This document shows, one piece after another, positions 27,549 to 37,327 of a DNA stretch of 64,000 nt (its first letter is position 1; each line of letters begins with the position of its first letter). A program made the translations under genes and the position numbers. The DNA lies in NCBI GenBank assembly GCA_029262355.1, contig JAJCZO010000336.1, positions 1-64,000 on the forward strand, read 5' to 3'. The notes below the pieces were generated by a model. That model was given only the letters and a program-made list of their open reading frames with translations. It had not been told where the DNA came from and made no database searches. The stretch comes from Deltaproteobacteria bacterium (GTDB lineage Bacteria; Desulfobacterota; Binatia; UBA12015).

Positions 27549-27988
27549 CTACCCATCGGCGAGGTGCTCCAGGCCGATCGTGCGTCCCTCTGTCTGCTGC
27601 GGCGTGAGGCCGGCGAAGTGGGGGCCGAGGTCGCTCGCGACGCACGCCACCGGCCAATCGAGATCGGGATGAAGCGTGCAAGAACGATCGTCGACCGCCT
27701 CCGCGCGAGAGGACGCGGCCCCAAGCCGCGCGAACCTTCACTTCGCGCCCATATGCAGCACGGGCTATCGCCCCGGTGCACAAAGCACATGTTCCCGGCG
27801 ACCGAGCAGGCGGTACCAGAGGTGCATGAGAGCACGGTCTCCCAGAGCCCGTCGTCGGAGCAGATCTCCGCTTCGTTCTCGATGCAGCGACGGTCGGACG
27901 GAGTACACTCGTCGGCGTCGCCGCACCCGAGACCGCACACGACGAGAATCGTAACGGCCAACGCCGTGACACCGGGCGGGCTGATCAT
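27549..27988 (-). pseudogene. Cys-rich lipoprotein, reading frame probably disrupted after about 75 aa
   Basis: RBS ggagg before ATG 27988; MISPPGVTALAVTILVVCGLGCGDADECTPSDRRCIENEAEICSDDGLWETVLSCTSGTACSVAGNMCFV; protein-like C-terminal frame DRSCTLHPDLDWPVACVASDLGPHFAGLTPQQTEGRTIGLEHLADG* ends at 27549 in another frame. Confidence 0.4.
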
Positions 27989-28658
27989 GCCTCCAAACAG
28001 ACGTGCTCGCGCGAGGAGTCTGTCCCGTGGCCCTGGGCGCTCGCGCGGGTCGTCCCCGCGAGTGCCACCGCAGCTGTGCCAAAGACGCTTTGCGATGTGG
28101 TGCGAGGATTGTCGCCGAACTGACACACGACCATCACCCAATGTTCGTCAAACCAGGCTTGCCTCGAGGGAGAATGGGCACACAATGAAGAACATGAAAC
28201 GCTCACAAGCAGACCAGCTCGCCCGGCAGAGACGCGCCCTGCGTCGCCTGGCGCGCCGGCGCACGCCGACGAGACTGGCTAGGCCCGAGGCAGATGCCGC
28301 AGGCGCGCCCGGAGCCTCGGATAGACTGCGCTCGGCCTGACCCACCTCGTCGCGTGCCGGAGACACCGCGGCGCGCGCTGGTGACAAACAGACGTTGGTT
28401 CCGACGACGCCACACCGGTTTCCCCGGCGAACGATGTGGCACCAAGGTTGCGTACTGCACTCTTCGTCCGCGTCCTTCGGAGTGGAGGTCGCGCGGATCG
28501 CGCCATGCGTCTGCAGCCCTAACTGGGGGTGGGGACGATGTGGTTCGACGGCAACCTCACCCGACACGGTTCACGAACTCGGGGTGCGCCGACCGCCCAT
28601 GCCCCCCAAGGCCACAGCGGTCGGCGCCCCTCACCTGGACCTCGCGCTCGGCGGATCG

Positions 28659-29081
28659 TCAATCTCCAATAGTTCCCGGTCCGTCCTCGCTGACGTCGAC
28701 CACGGCCCGCCTTCCATCCCCGCGGCCTCGTAGGAGGAGGAGGCTCCCGTCGCTCTCCTTGAGAGCTTCGCCGAATTGCGCGCCAGGGTCGCGAGCACCG
28801 GCACGACCCCGTCTCGATCGGCGGTGACCACCACCGAGGCCAGGTCGCCGTCGACTCCAGCCGCTCGCTGCGCCCCGAGAGACGCCCCCGACCCGACGGT
28901 ATTCCGCCATGCGTCGCCAAGGCCGAGCCCCGTCTGGTTTCTTGCCGGCCGGGGCGAAGCAGGTGCGCTGCGCGAACGATGCCGGACACGGCCGGTACAT
29001 CTCCCCGCACCGGCCGGGGCGGTTTGTGCCGACGGCCTGGCCCGAATCCGGCCTGGAACCGCAGGCCGCACAGAAAAGCAC
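28659..29081 (-). pseudogene. Frame-disrupted zinc-ribbon-type gene
   Basis: LFCAACGSRPDSGQAVGTNRPGRCGEMYRPC in one frame, GLGDAWRNTVGSGASLGAQRAAGVDGDLASVVVTADRDGVVPVLATLA in the next, then DPGAQFGEALKESDGSLLLLRGRGDGRRAVVDVSEDGPGTIGD* back in the first. Confidence 0.5.
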
Positions 29082-29249
29082 CCCGCCGCAATCGAAAACG
29101 CTTTACTGCAGACCGCTGCATAAGCGATTAGGCACCGAAGCCCTCTTCGCCATTTCGAGTCGGCAATTCTCCCGAGAATTCAACGGCTGTCCGCATCGGC
29201 GGTCGGATTGGTGGTGGCAGGGCGTTTGCGAAAGAAGCGGCACGCCCCG

Positions 29250-31331
29250 ATGACCAGCATACCCACAGACGCAGTCGGCCTCTCCTGGATGTCGGCGGCA
29301 ATCTATCTCGTTCCGGCACTGGTCTGGGCCATCCTCGCGGAGCGTACGTGGTGGATACGTCGAACCCGCAGGCCGAACAGCCGGTTGTACGATCTACTCC
29401 CGCTCGTCACCGGGTGCCTGGGCGTCCACTACTTCCTCTCCGGACTGACCGCGCTCTACCCGACGCCGGCCGGCCTCGTGCCACCGCTCTCCCTGTGTGT
29501 GCTGGGCGTGGCACGCGACACCTCGCTGATCTTCGCCGCGGCCAGCGCCCGCCACCTGCTGCGCTACTTCCCCGACGACGAGGATCCGCCGAGCACCGGC
29601 TGGCTCGTCGCGGTCTACGGGTCCGCGGCGCTGGTGGGGCTCGCCGCGGTGGTCTTCGCGAACAGCTCCTGGCTGGCCTATCAGATCTTCTACGAGGTCT
29701 TCCTCCTCGCGAACGTCGCGTTGGCAACCATGTACTGCTGGCGGGTCTCCGGGCGCGGCGGCTGGGGGCACGCTGGGCTGAGCTCGATACGGACCGCCGA
29801 CGTCCTGATCTTCACCGCTGGTCTGTTCGTTGCCGGCGTCCTCGTACACGGCAACTCGCTTGGGGAGGTCTGCCCGTGGAAGCAAACCCTCTGGGTCGTG
29901 TTGGGCAACGCGGGGCTCGGTCTGCTGCTCGCCATTCCGTTCGCGATGCGCATGCTGGGCGAAGTGCTCCGTACCTTCCTCGTGGCCGCGTGCCTGATCA
30001 GTGCGACGTTCGCCACATACTTCGGCGGGCAGTTTCTGCTCTCCCACGCCAGCGACGACGTCCAACGTGTCGGCACCGCGTCGATTCTCCTCCTTCTGCT
30101 GGTCGTGCTCGGCCCAGGCCAACGGTGGCTCCGTAGCTGCATCGATCGGCTCGGCTTCCGCCGAAGCAAAGTGCGCGAGTCCCAACTACACGCAGTGCTC
30201 CACACACTCTCCCCGGAACTCGGTGCCGTCGAATGCATGCGTCGCGCGCTGGCCGAGTTCATCATCGTCATGGAGGCCAAGGGTGCCGCCGTGCTCCTTT
30301 CTCCCGAGCGAACGGTCGTCCGCGTAGGCAACATCGAGACCAGCGAGATCCGGAATGCCTGGCCAGAAGGTTCCGCGGCAGATTCCCTCTACGTGTCCGG
30401 TCTCGGCTTGCTCGAGATGCGAGAGCTGTCCAAAGAGCTGCGCGAGCCCCTCATGAGGGCCAACGTCGTCGGGATCTTCCCCATCACGAGCCCGCGCCGC
30501 CGATGGGGCCATCTGTTCATGACCAGCGGGCTTCTGGGCACGGTCATCACCGACGAGGATGGCGACGTCATTCACGCCTTCACCGATCAGCTTGCGTTGG
30601 TGCTCGACTCGACGGAGTTGTTGGAGCGCGCCGTGTCGGTCGAGCGCTCGCTCGCCCACGCAGAGAAACTCTCCGCGATCGGGGAGCTTGCCGCGCGCAT
30701 CGCACACGAGATTCGAAACCCCGTAACGGCGGCACGAAGCCTCGCGCAGAGCCTCTGCGCCGAACCCGACTCACCCGACAACCCCGAGCATGCCGAGATC
30801 ATCCTGACCGAGCTCGAGCGGGTCGAACGACAGATCGCGGCCCTACTGCGCTTCGCGCGGCGCGACGAGCTCCGCCCAGAGCCCGTCGACCTCGGCTCAC
30901 TCGTGCGAGAGACCGTCGATCAGTTCCATCTGCGCCTCGAGGGTGCCGGAATCGGATTCGATCTCGAGGCGCCCGACGGCATCGTAGCCGAAGTCGACCG
31001 CGAGAAAATTCGCCAGGTGCTCATCAACCTAATCGAAAACTCGATCGATGCGGTCGTGAACACGAGCGGTGAACGCACCATCGCTCTGCGGGTCGGGCGT
31101 GAGAACGGCAGCGCGGAGGTTTCGGTCTCGGACAGCGGGCCCGGCGTTTCTGAGGATTCCCTGCCAAAGCTCTTCGAGCCGTTCTTCTCCCTCAAGACCC
31201 AGGGCACCGGCCTGGGCCTGGCGATCGTAAAACGTACCGTCGAGGCCCACGGCGGACAGGTCCACGCAGAATCGGGCCCCGGATCTGGGCTGGCGTTTCG
31301 CGTCGGCCTCCCCATCGCGAACAATGCCTGA
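29250..31331 (+). CDS. Multi-TM sensor histidine kinase, paralog 1
   Basis: Multiple N-terminal TM segments, GAF-like region, H-box ELAARIAHEIRNPVTAARSLAQ, N-box INLIENSIDAV, G-box TGLGLAIVKRTVEAHGG (tracked start 29208). Confidence 0.93.
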   Translation: MTSIPTDAVGLSWMSAAIYLVPALVWAILAERTWWIRRTRRPNSRLYDLLPLVTGCLGVHYFLSGLTALYPTPAGLVPPLSLCVLGVARDTSLIFAAASARHLLRYFPDDEDPPSTGWLVAVYGSAALVGLAAVVFANSSWLAYQIFYEVFLLANVALATMYCWRVSGRGGWGHAGLSSIRTADVLIFTAGLFVAGVLVHGNSLGEVCPWKQTLWVVLGNAGLGLLLAIPFAMRMLGEVLRTFLVAACLISATFATYFGGQFLLSHASDDVQRVGTASILLLLLVVLGPGQRWLRSCIDRLGFRRSKVRESQLHAVLHTLSPELGAVECMRRALAEFIIVMEAKGAAVLLSPERTVVRVGNIETSEIRNAWPEGSAADSLYVSGLGLLEMRELSKELREPLMRANVVGIFPITSPRRRWGHLFMTSGLLGTVITDEDGDVIHAFTDQLALVLDSTELLERAVSVERSLAHAEKLSAIGELAARIAHEIRNPVTAARSLAQSLCAEPDSPDNPEHAEIILTELERVERQIAALLRFARRDELRPEPVDLGSLVRETVDQFHLRLEGAGIGFDLEAPDGIVAEVDREKIRQVLINLIENSIDAVVNTSGERTIALRVGRENGSAEVSVSDSGPGVSEDSLPKLFEPFFSLKTQGTGLGLAIVKRTVEAHGGQVHAESGPGSGLAFRVGLPIANNA

Positions 31332-31370
31332 CATCCGGCGCGGCTTCGTGGGACTGGCGGAGAAGACTCT

Positions 31371-33452
31371 GTGAACATGCCCGAGCCTCTGTCGCTCGTC
31401 AGCGCGGCCATCAACCTCCTCGTATCCCTGATCTTTGGGATCATCGTTCAGGCCAACATCCAGACCTCGTTGCGACGCGGAACGTTCGCGCCACTCATCC
31501 TCGTCGCAACGCTCGTCTGCGCCTGCCTCTCGTTCGTCTTTGCGGTCTCGACGGTATTCGCACTGATCCCGGCTTCCGTTCACGCCTCGGGCTCGCCGGT
31601 GTTGATCGGCCTCTATGGGGTGTCCGACATCGTCACGTTCGTCGCCGTGGCGCTCTTCGCTCACCTCGTTCAGCTCTTGTCGGTACGCGAAGAGGGTCCC
31701 TCGCGCCGATGGCTGATCGTCAACTACAGCATTGCCGCGACGGTGGTTCTCGGCGCGATCCCGCTTCAGGGGATCGTTCACGAGCTTCCTCGTTTTCAGG
31801 CCGCTGGCGAAGCCCTGAAGTGGTCGTACGTGCTCGTCGTGACCACCCTGTCTGCCGTGCGGCTCGGCCGGGTCGCGAGTCGTGAGGAGTGGCGCCCCGG
31901 CCTCATGGGCACCGCGTCGCGCTCTGATTTCTGGGCGCTCGCTTTCGCGAGCGTCGGCGTCGGCGTCATGGTCGCGCTTCACCTGACCGGCAGCTGGGCC
32001 GAGCATCGGCCTGTCTTGAGTCTCATCGGTTCGGTACTCGGTCTCGCCATCGCGGCACCGTTCGTGGCGCGAAACCTCGGCATCGTCCTTTCGGGCCTCC
32101 TGTCGGCGATCGGCCTCCTCTCGGCCGTCGGCCTCGCGGTATACGCCGGAATCTGGCTGGGCGACGAGCTTCCCGTCGACCTGCGCCTACTCGCCCCACT
32201 CGCAACGATCCTCCTGACCCTCCTCGCACTTGGGCCAGGCCAGCCGGCACTGCTCGCGGTGATCGAACGCATCGTCTTTCGGCGCAGCCGACTGCGCCGA
32301 GAAGAGCTGGCCCACTTCCTTAGAAGTCTCTCCCCCGACCTCGGGCCGGGTGAGTGCACGGTTCGAGCCATCGAGGAGCTGCGAAGGGTACTGCATCTCC
32401 GCGGCGTCGCGCTGGTGTTTCGGGACGGGGGTGCGCTCGGCGTCGGAGACCTCGACGCCGAGGCCGTCGCACGCGAATGGCCAAAGGGCGCGGCCGCCGA
32501 TGGCCTCTTGGATCGTCCACGCTTCGGCGACGATCAAACGGGCCTGCCGCGCCGGGTGCGCGAGATCCTCAACGACCGAGACATCCTCGGCATCGTGGCC
32601 GTACGGGGCTCCAACCGCCTGTGGGGCCATCTGCTTCTTCGCACTGACCTAATCGCCACCGTCTATCGAGATGAGGGCACCGTTACGGCGGAGATCTTCG
32701 CAGACCAGCTCGCCGTGCTCCTCGACGCCGCGAGCCTTCTCGATCGCGCGGTAGAGATGGAACGAACGCTCGCCCATTCCGAGAAGCTGGCCGCAATGGG
32801 CGAACTCTCTGCCCGAGTCGTGCACGACATTCGTAATCCAATCACGGCCGCGCGCAGCCTCGCCCAACAGCTCGCAAGCGAACCCGGAGCCGACGAAGCC
32901 CACGGCATCATCGTCGAGGAACTCGAACGGGTAGAAAGCCACGTCGCCGAGCTCCTGCGATTCTCGCGCCGCGACGAACTCGACCGCCAGCCGGTCGACC
33001 TCGCCTCGCTGGTACAGGAAACGGTCGCGCGGCTGCGAGGGCGTCTCGAAAGCGCCGACATCCAGGTGAGCATCTCGGGCCCCGGCGTACTCGTCATCTC
33101 CGCCGACCGGGAGAAGCTACGCCATGTCCTGATCAACCTGATCGAGAACGCGGCCGATGCCCTCTCGGACAACGGTCCGCACCGACGCATCGCGGTTGCT
33201 CTCGAGAGCAGCAAGGATCGATCGCGCCTACGCGTGAGCGACAACGGACCAGGAATCCCCGAGGTCGCCCTCCAACAGATTTTCGAGCCCTTCGTCTCGT
33301 CGAAGTCAGAAGGCACCGGCCTCGGCCTCGCAATCGTGAAGCGAACGATCGAGGCGCACGGGGGGCACATCGCGGTGGCCAGCAACGACGGCGACGGCGT
33401 ATCGTTCGTGGTCGACCTTCCCACTGGCGAAGCGGCGAAGGGGAGCGCATGA
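31371..33452 (+). CDS. Multi-TM sensor histidine kinase, paralog 2
   Basis: H-box ELSARVVHDIRNPITAARSLAQ, INLIENAADAL, TGLGLAIVKRTIEAHGG. Confidence 0.93.
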   Translation: MNMPEPLSLVSAAINLLVSLIFGIIVQANIQTSLRRGTFAPLILVATLVCACLSFVFAVSTVFALIPASVHASGSPVLIGLYGVSDIVTFVAVALFAHLVQLLSVREEGPSRRWLIVNYSIAATVVLGAIPLQGIVHELPRFQAAGEALKWSYVLVVTTLSAVRLGRVASREEWRPGLMGTASRSDFWALAFASVGVGVMVALHLTGSWAEHRPVLSLIGSVLGLAIAAPFVARNLGIVLSGLLSAIGLLSAVGLAVYAGIWLGDELPVDLRLLAPLATILLTLLALGPGQPALLAVIERIVFRRSRLRREELAHFLRSLSPDLGPGECTVRAIEELRRVLHLRGVALVFRDGGALGVGDLDAEAVAREWPKGAAADGLLDRPRFGDDQTGLPRRVREILNDRDILGIVAVRGSNRLWGHLLLRTDLIATVYRDEGTVTAEIFADQLAVLLDAASLLDRAVEMERTLAHSEKLAAMGELSARVVHDIRNPITAARSLAQQLASEPGADEAHGIIVEELERVESHVAELLRFSRRDELDRQPVDLASLVQETVARLRGRLESADIQVSISGPGVLVISADREKLRHVLINLIENAADALSDNGPHRRIAVALESSKDRSRLRVSDNGPGIPEVALQQIFEPFVSSKSEGTGLGLAIVKRTIEAHGGHIAVASNDGDGVSFVVDLPTGEAAKGSA

Positions 33453-35533
33453 CCGGCTGGCCGATCCCAGCGCTCGCACTATCCGGTGCGAGCTTCCTCG
33501 TGATGCTTCTGTGGATGGTCATCACTCACGGATGCGTCGAGACGCTTCGAACGGGGCGCTCGCGCAGACCGATCTCCGGCTTACAACCGGTCGTCTGCCT
33601 GGCCGTCACCGAGGTCTACTTCACCGCGGGGCTCTTTCCCCTTCTGCCCCAAGCACCCGAGAGCCTCTCGTCCAACCTGCTGTACCTGTATCTGCTGAAC
33701 GACATCGCCGGCTTCACCGGCGTCGCCGTGTTCCATCACCTGAGCTGGTACTTCCAGCGCGATCCCGGTCCGCCGTCACGTGCCTGGCTCACGATCAACT
33801 ATGGGGTTCTCGGGCTGTTGATCTTCGCGAGCACATTCCTGCCGATCCCCAGCCTTGCGGACAACGTCGGCCTCGTGGGTCTGTACGGGATCGGGACATG
33901 GACCTACCTGTTCGTGATGCTCGCCCTGAGCTTGCGTCGCGTGGCCTGGCGCGCACGCAACACCGGCTGGCGACCCGGCGCGTTCGGACCCGCGTCGCGC
34001 CCCGACCTGATCATCCTGCGCATCTCCCTCGTACTGCTGGTGCTGGCCCTCGGCGTCTTCGTCGCGGGCGCCCGGGTCTCCTACCAAATGTTGCTCGGGT
34101 GGACGCTGGTCTTGTTCGGGGCCATCGTTGGCGTGCCCTTCGCGGTGCGGAACCTCGGAGCAGTGATTCGAGACAGCCTCGCCACCCTCGGAACGGTGGG
34201 TGCGTCGATGGCATGGATCGGCATCTCGTGGGCCACCACGGCCGCGGCCGAACCGGAGGCGCGTGGGGCGCTACTCGTATTCCTGATCGCAGTCGGACTC
34301 TCGACTTCCTTCTTGTTCGTGCAGCCTTGGCTCTGGCGGCTCCTGGATCGCACGATCTTCGGCCGCAGTCATGACCAACAGGCCGCTCTGCAACGCGCAC
34401 TCCATCGCCTCTCGCCCGAGCTCGGCGCGAAGACATGCACCGAGCGCGCTCTGGCGGATCTCGTAGCCGTGCTCCAGATCGAGGGTGTGGCGCTGATGCT
34501 GCGTGACGGCGGTCAAATCGTAGAAGGGCGCTTCGACGTCGAGGAGCTGGCGAAGCTTTGGCCGCGAGGAGAGGCCGCCGACACGCTCCCGCCGCGAACC
34601 CTGATCGGCGGAGAACTCGCCGAGCTTCCGGAGGACTTGGCCGACGCCCGGATGGATGCCGGTGTCGTCGCGGTCGTTGCCGTCCAGGGCTCGACGCGTC
34701 TGTGGGGGCACCTGCTCCTCACCACCGACCTGGTCGGCGCGAGCCTCCGCGAGGAAGATCTCCGCGCCATCGAGGCCTTCGCCGATCAGCTGGGCCTCCT
34801 GCTGGACGGCGCGGCCCTGCTCGCACGCACCGTCTCCATCGAGCGATCGCTCGCTCACACCGAGAAGCTGGCCGTGATCGGGGAGCTCACCGCGCGGGTC
34901 GCACACGAGATTCGCAATCCCGCCACCGCCGCCCGAAGCCTGGCCCAGCAACTCGCGCGCGAAGGCGGCCCTCACCGAGAGGAGCTGGGGATCATCCTGG
35001 GTGAGCTCGAGCGAATCGAACGGCAAGTCGCCGACCTCTTGCAGTTCGGACGTCGCGACGACTTCGAGCTCTCGTCGATCGACTTCGGGGAACTCGTCCG
35101 GTCGACCGCCGACGACATGAGACCGAGCCTGCGCGCCTCCGGGGTCGAGCTCGAGGTCTCCGTCGAACCGGGAGTGCGGGGTCCGGGCGATCCCGAGAGG
35201 CTACGTCAGGTCTTGATCAACCTCGTCGAGAACGCCCGAGACGCCTTGACGCAATCCGATACAGGGCGCCTGGTCGCGATCGCGGTGGGCAACGGGAGTG
35301 ATCGGGTCTCCCTCGAGGTGAGCGATGACGGTCCGGGCGTGGACGACGCTACACTGGAGCGCCTCTTCGAACCCTTCTTCTCGAAGAAGCACGAGGGGAC
35401 CGGCCTCGGACTCGCGATTGCCAAGCGCACCATCGAGGCCCACGGCGGCCACATCGAAGCACGCCGCCGGTCTGCCGGCGGCATGCGGTTTCGCATCCAA
35501 CTACCCCGCACGACGGCCGAGGGCGACGGATGA
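33449..35533 (+). CDS. Multi-TM sensor histidine kinase, paralog 3
   Basis: ATGA overlap with paralog 2; H-box ELTARVAHEIRNPATAARSLAQ, INLVENARDAL, TGLGLAIAKRTIEAHGG. Confidence 0.93.
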   Translation: MTGWPIPALALSGASFLVMLLWMVITHGCVETLRTGRSRRPISGLQPVVCLAVTEVYFTAGLFPLLPQAPESLSSNLLYLYLLNDIAGFTGVAVFHHLSWYFQRDPGPPSRAWLTINYGVLGLLIFASTFLPIPSLADNVGLVGLYGIGTWTYLFVMLALSLRRVAWRARNTGWRPGAFGPASRPDLIILRISLVLLVLALGVFVAGARVSYQMLLGWTLVLFGAIVGVPFAVRNLGAVIRDSLATLGTVGASMAWIGISWATTAAAEPEARGALLVFLIAVGLSTSFLFVQPWLWRLLDRTIFGRSHDQQAALQRALHRLSPELGAKTCTERALADLVAVLQIEGVALMLRDGGQIVEGRFDVEELAKLWPRGEAADTLPPRTLIGGELAELPEDLADARMDAGVVAVVAVQGSTRLWGHLLLTTDLVGASLREEDLRAIEAFADQLGLLLDGAALLARTVSIERSLAHTEKLAVIGELTARVAHEIRNPATAARSLAQQLAREGGPHREELGIILGELERIERQVADLLQFGRRDDFELSSIDFGELVRSTADDMRPSLRASGVELEVSVEPGVRGPGDPERLRQVLINLVENARDALTQSDTGRLVAIAVGNGSDRVSLEVSDDGPGVDDATLERLFEPFFSKKHEGTGLGLAIAKRTIEAHGGHIEARRRSAGGMRFRIQLPRTTAEGDG

Positions 35534-35617
35534 AGTCACATCGCACAGACGCCGCCAACGGGTCGGGCAACCGGTTCGAGATGGACCTACCACTCACCAC
35601 CACTGCAAGGGGAAACC

Positions 35618-37039
35618 ATGAAGCCAGCCATTCTGGTCGTCGATGACGAACGCGCGATCTGCATCGCCATTTCGCGCCTGCTGAACGCACGCGGCTACGA
35701 AGTCGACACCGCTCCCTCCGCGGAGGCGGCGGTGGCGAAGCTCGAACACAGCGTCTTCCACCTCATCATCACCGACCTCAGCATGGGCAAGATGTCCGGG
35801 ATGGACCTTCTCGAATGGGTGAAACAGCACTCGCCCGAAACCGCGGTGATCATGATCACCGCGTACGGGTCTGAGAAGACCGCCGTCGAAGCCATGAAAC
35901 TCGGAGCCTCGGACTACGTCCCGAAGCCCTTCGACAACGACGAGCTCGAGCTGAAGGTCGCACGCGTTCTCGAGACGATGGCCGACAAACGCGAGAACCG
36001 CCTCCTGCGCGAGCAAGTGGAGAGCACGTATCGGTTCGAGAACCTGATCGGCAAGAGCCCGAGCATGCAGCGGGTCTTCGACGTCATCCGCCGAGTCGCC
36101 GACAGCGATCTGACCGTGCTGGTCCGCGGGCCGAGCGGCACCGGCAAGGAGCTCGTCGCGAACGCGATCCACTACAACAGCCCGCGACGGAGCAAGGCCC
36201 TCATCAAGGTCAACTGCGCCGCCTTCTCCAGGGAACTCGTGGAGAGCGAGCTCTTCGGTCACGAGAAGGGCGCCTTCACCGGCGCGACCGCCACCAAGGA
36301 GGGGAAGTTCGAGATCGCCGACGGCGGAACGCTCTTCCTCGACGAGATCGGCGATATGGCCTTAGAGACGCAGGCAAAGATCCTGAGGGTTCTCCAGGAG
36401 AAAGAGCTGGAACGGGTGGGCGGCAACCGCACGATCAAGGTCGACGTCCGGGTCATTGCGGCCACCAACCAGGACCTCGAGGCGAAGGCCAAGGAGGGGA
36501 CCTTCCGCGAGGATCTGTTTTACCGCCTGAACGTGGTTCCGATCCTCCTGCCGGCACTCAATGAGCGCCCCGGCGACATGCCGCTTCTCATCGCGCACTT
36601 CCTGGAGAAGGTCGCCGACCGCCTCGAGCGCCCCAAGAAGGACCTCTCGCGAGCAGCGATGCGCGCACTCCTGGCCCATGAATGGAAGGGGAACGTTCGC
36701 GAACTCGAGCACGCGATCGAGCAGGCCGTCGTGCTCGCGGGTGGTGAGGAGATCGAACCGGCCGACCTTCCAGCCGCCATGGGCTCGAGCAGTCCGATAG
36801 CCGCCCTCAGTAGCAGTGGCGCCGATGGGGACGACGCGCAGGCGACCACGTTCAAGGAAGCCAAACAGCGCGTGGTGGCGGGATTCGAGCGTCAGTTCAT
36901 CGAAGAGGCTCTCGAACGCCACAGCGGCAACATATCGAAGGCGGCAGAGGAGATGGGAATGTATCGCCAACACCTCCAGGGCAAGCTCACCGAGTACGCG
37001 ATCGACGCATCGGCCTACCGAATCAAGAAGAAGGGGTAG
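35618..37039 (+). CDS. NtrC-family sigma54-dependent response regulator
   Basis: Receiver ILVVDDERAICIA...IITDLSMGKMSG; Walker A GPSGTGKE; GAFTGA; GTLFLDEIG; Fis-type HTH ERHSGNISKAAEEMGMYRQHLQGKL. Confidence 0.95.
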   Translation: MKPAILVVDDERAICIAISRLLNARGYEVDTAPSAEAAVAKLEHSVFHLIITDLSMGKMSGMDLLEWVKQHSPETAVIMITAYGSEKTAVEAMKLGASDYVPKPFDNDELELKVARVLETMADKRENRLLREQVESTYRFENLIGKSPSMQRVFDVIRRVADSDLTVLVRGPSGTGKELVANAIHYNSPRRSKALIKVNCAAFSRELVESELFGHEKGAFTGATATKEGKFEIADGGTLFLDEIGDMALETQAKILRVLQEKELERVGGNRTIKVDVRVIAATNQDLEAKAKEGTFREDLFYRLNVVPILLPALNERPGDMPLLIAHFLEKVADRLERPKKDLSRAAMRALLAHEWKGNVRELEHAIEQAVVLAGGEEIEPADLPAAMGSSSPIAALSSSGADGDDAQATTFKEAKQRVVAGFERQFIEEALERHSGNISKAAEEMGMYRQHLQGKLTEYAIDASAYRIKKKG

Positions 37040-37132
37040 TGCACCGCGCGTCTGACATGGCTGGTGCGCGACCGGAACAACATCAAGTCCTCACACGATG
37101 TGTCCGATACGCTTGTCAGGGGCCCGGAGCGC

Positions 37133-37312
37133 ATGACGCGCTGGAAGAAGCGGATCGTGAAAACAATCGTGTACGGAATCTTCTTCGGGGCTGCTGGCAT
37201 GTATCTCTACATGACACAGGGTGCACTGCTGGACTCGAGCATCACTGCGATGTTGCAGTGGCGAGATGCTTCCAAGCAGTCGGTCTACGGGTACGGCGGC
37301 AACAACGGGTAG
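37133..37312 (+). CDS. Small single-TM protein downstream of the regulator
   Basis: MTRWKKRIVKTIVYGIFFGAAGMYLYMTQGALLDSSITAMLQWRDASKQSVYGYGGNNG; gcccggag upstream; positive-inside TM. Confidence 0.6.
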   Translation: MTRWKKRIVKTIVYGIFFGAAGMYLYMTQGALLDSSITAMLQWRDASKQSVYGYGGNNG

Positions 37313-37327
37313 TCACCGCATCGCCGC

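Noticed and set aside
27549-27740. Possible selenoprotein by TGA readthrough (K-TGA-RFARLGAAS...) given the nearby tRNA-Sec
   Set aside because: A TAG lies just upstream in the same frame, no redox motif or SECIS-like hairpin was evident, and a frameshifted gene explains it better
26826-28340. 504-aa plus-strand ORF
   Set aside because: Antisense to the gluconate-DH subunit 3 and lipoprotein leader; low-complexity Arg/Ser/Pro-rich translation
29250-35533. Triplicated kinases as an assembly duplication artefact
   Set aside because: The three proteins are clearly diverged, especially in TM regions, and have different junctions; real paralogs
37040-37132. Sigma54 (-24/-12) promoter before the small TM ORF and near the kinase array
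   Set aside because: No convincing TGGCAC-N5-TTGC match found by eye at 29100-29250, 35534-35617, 37040-37132 or upstream of the sulfatase
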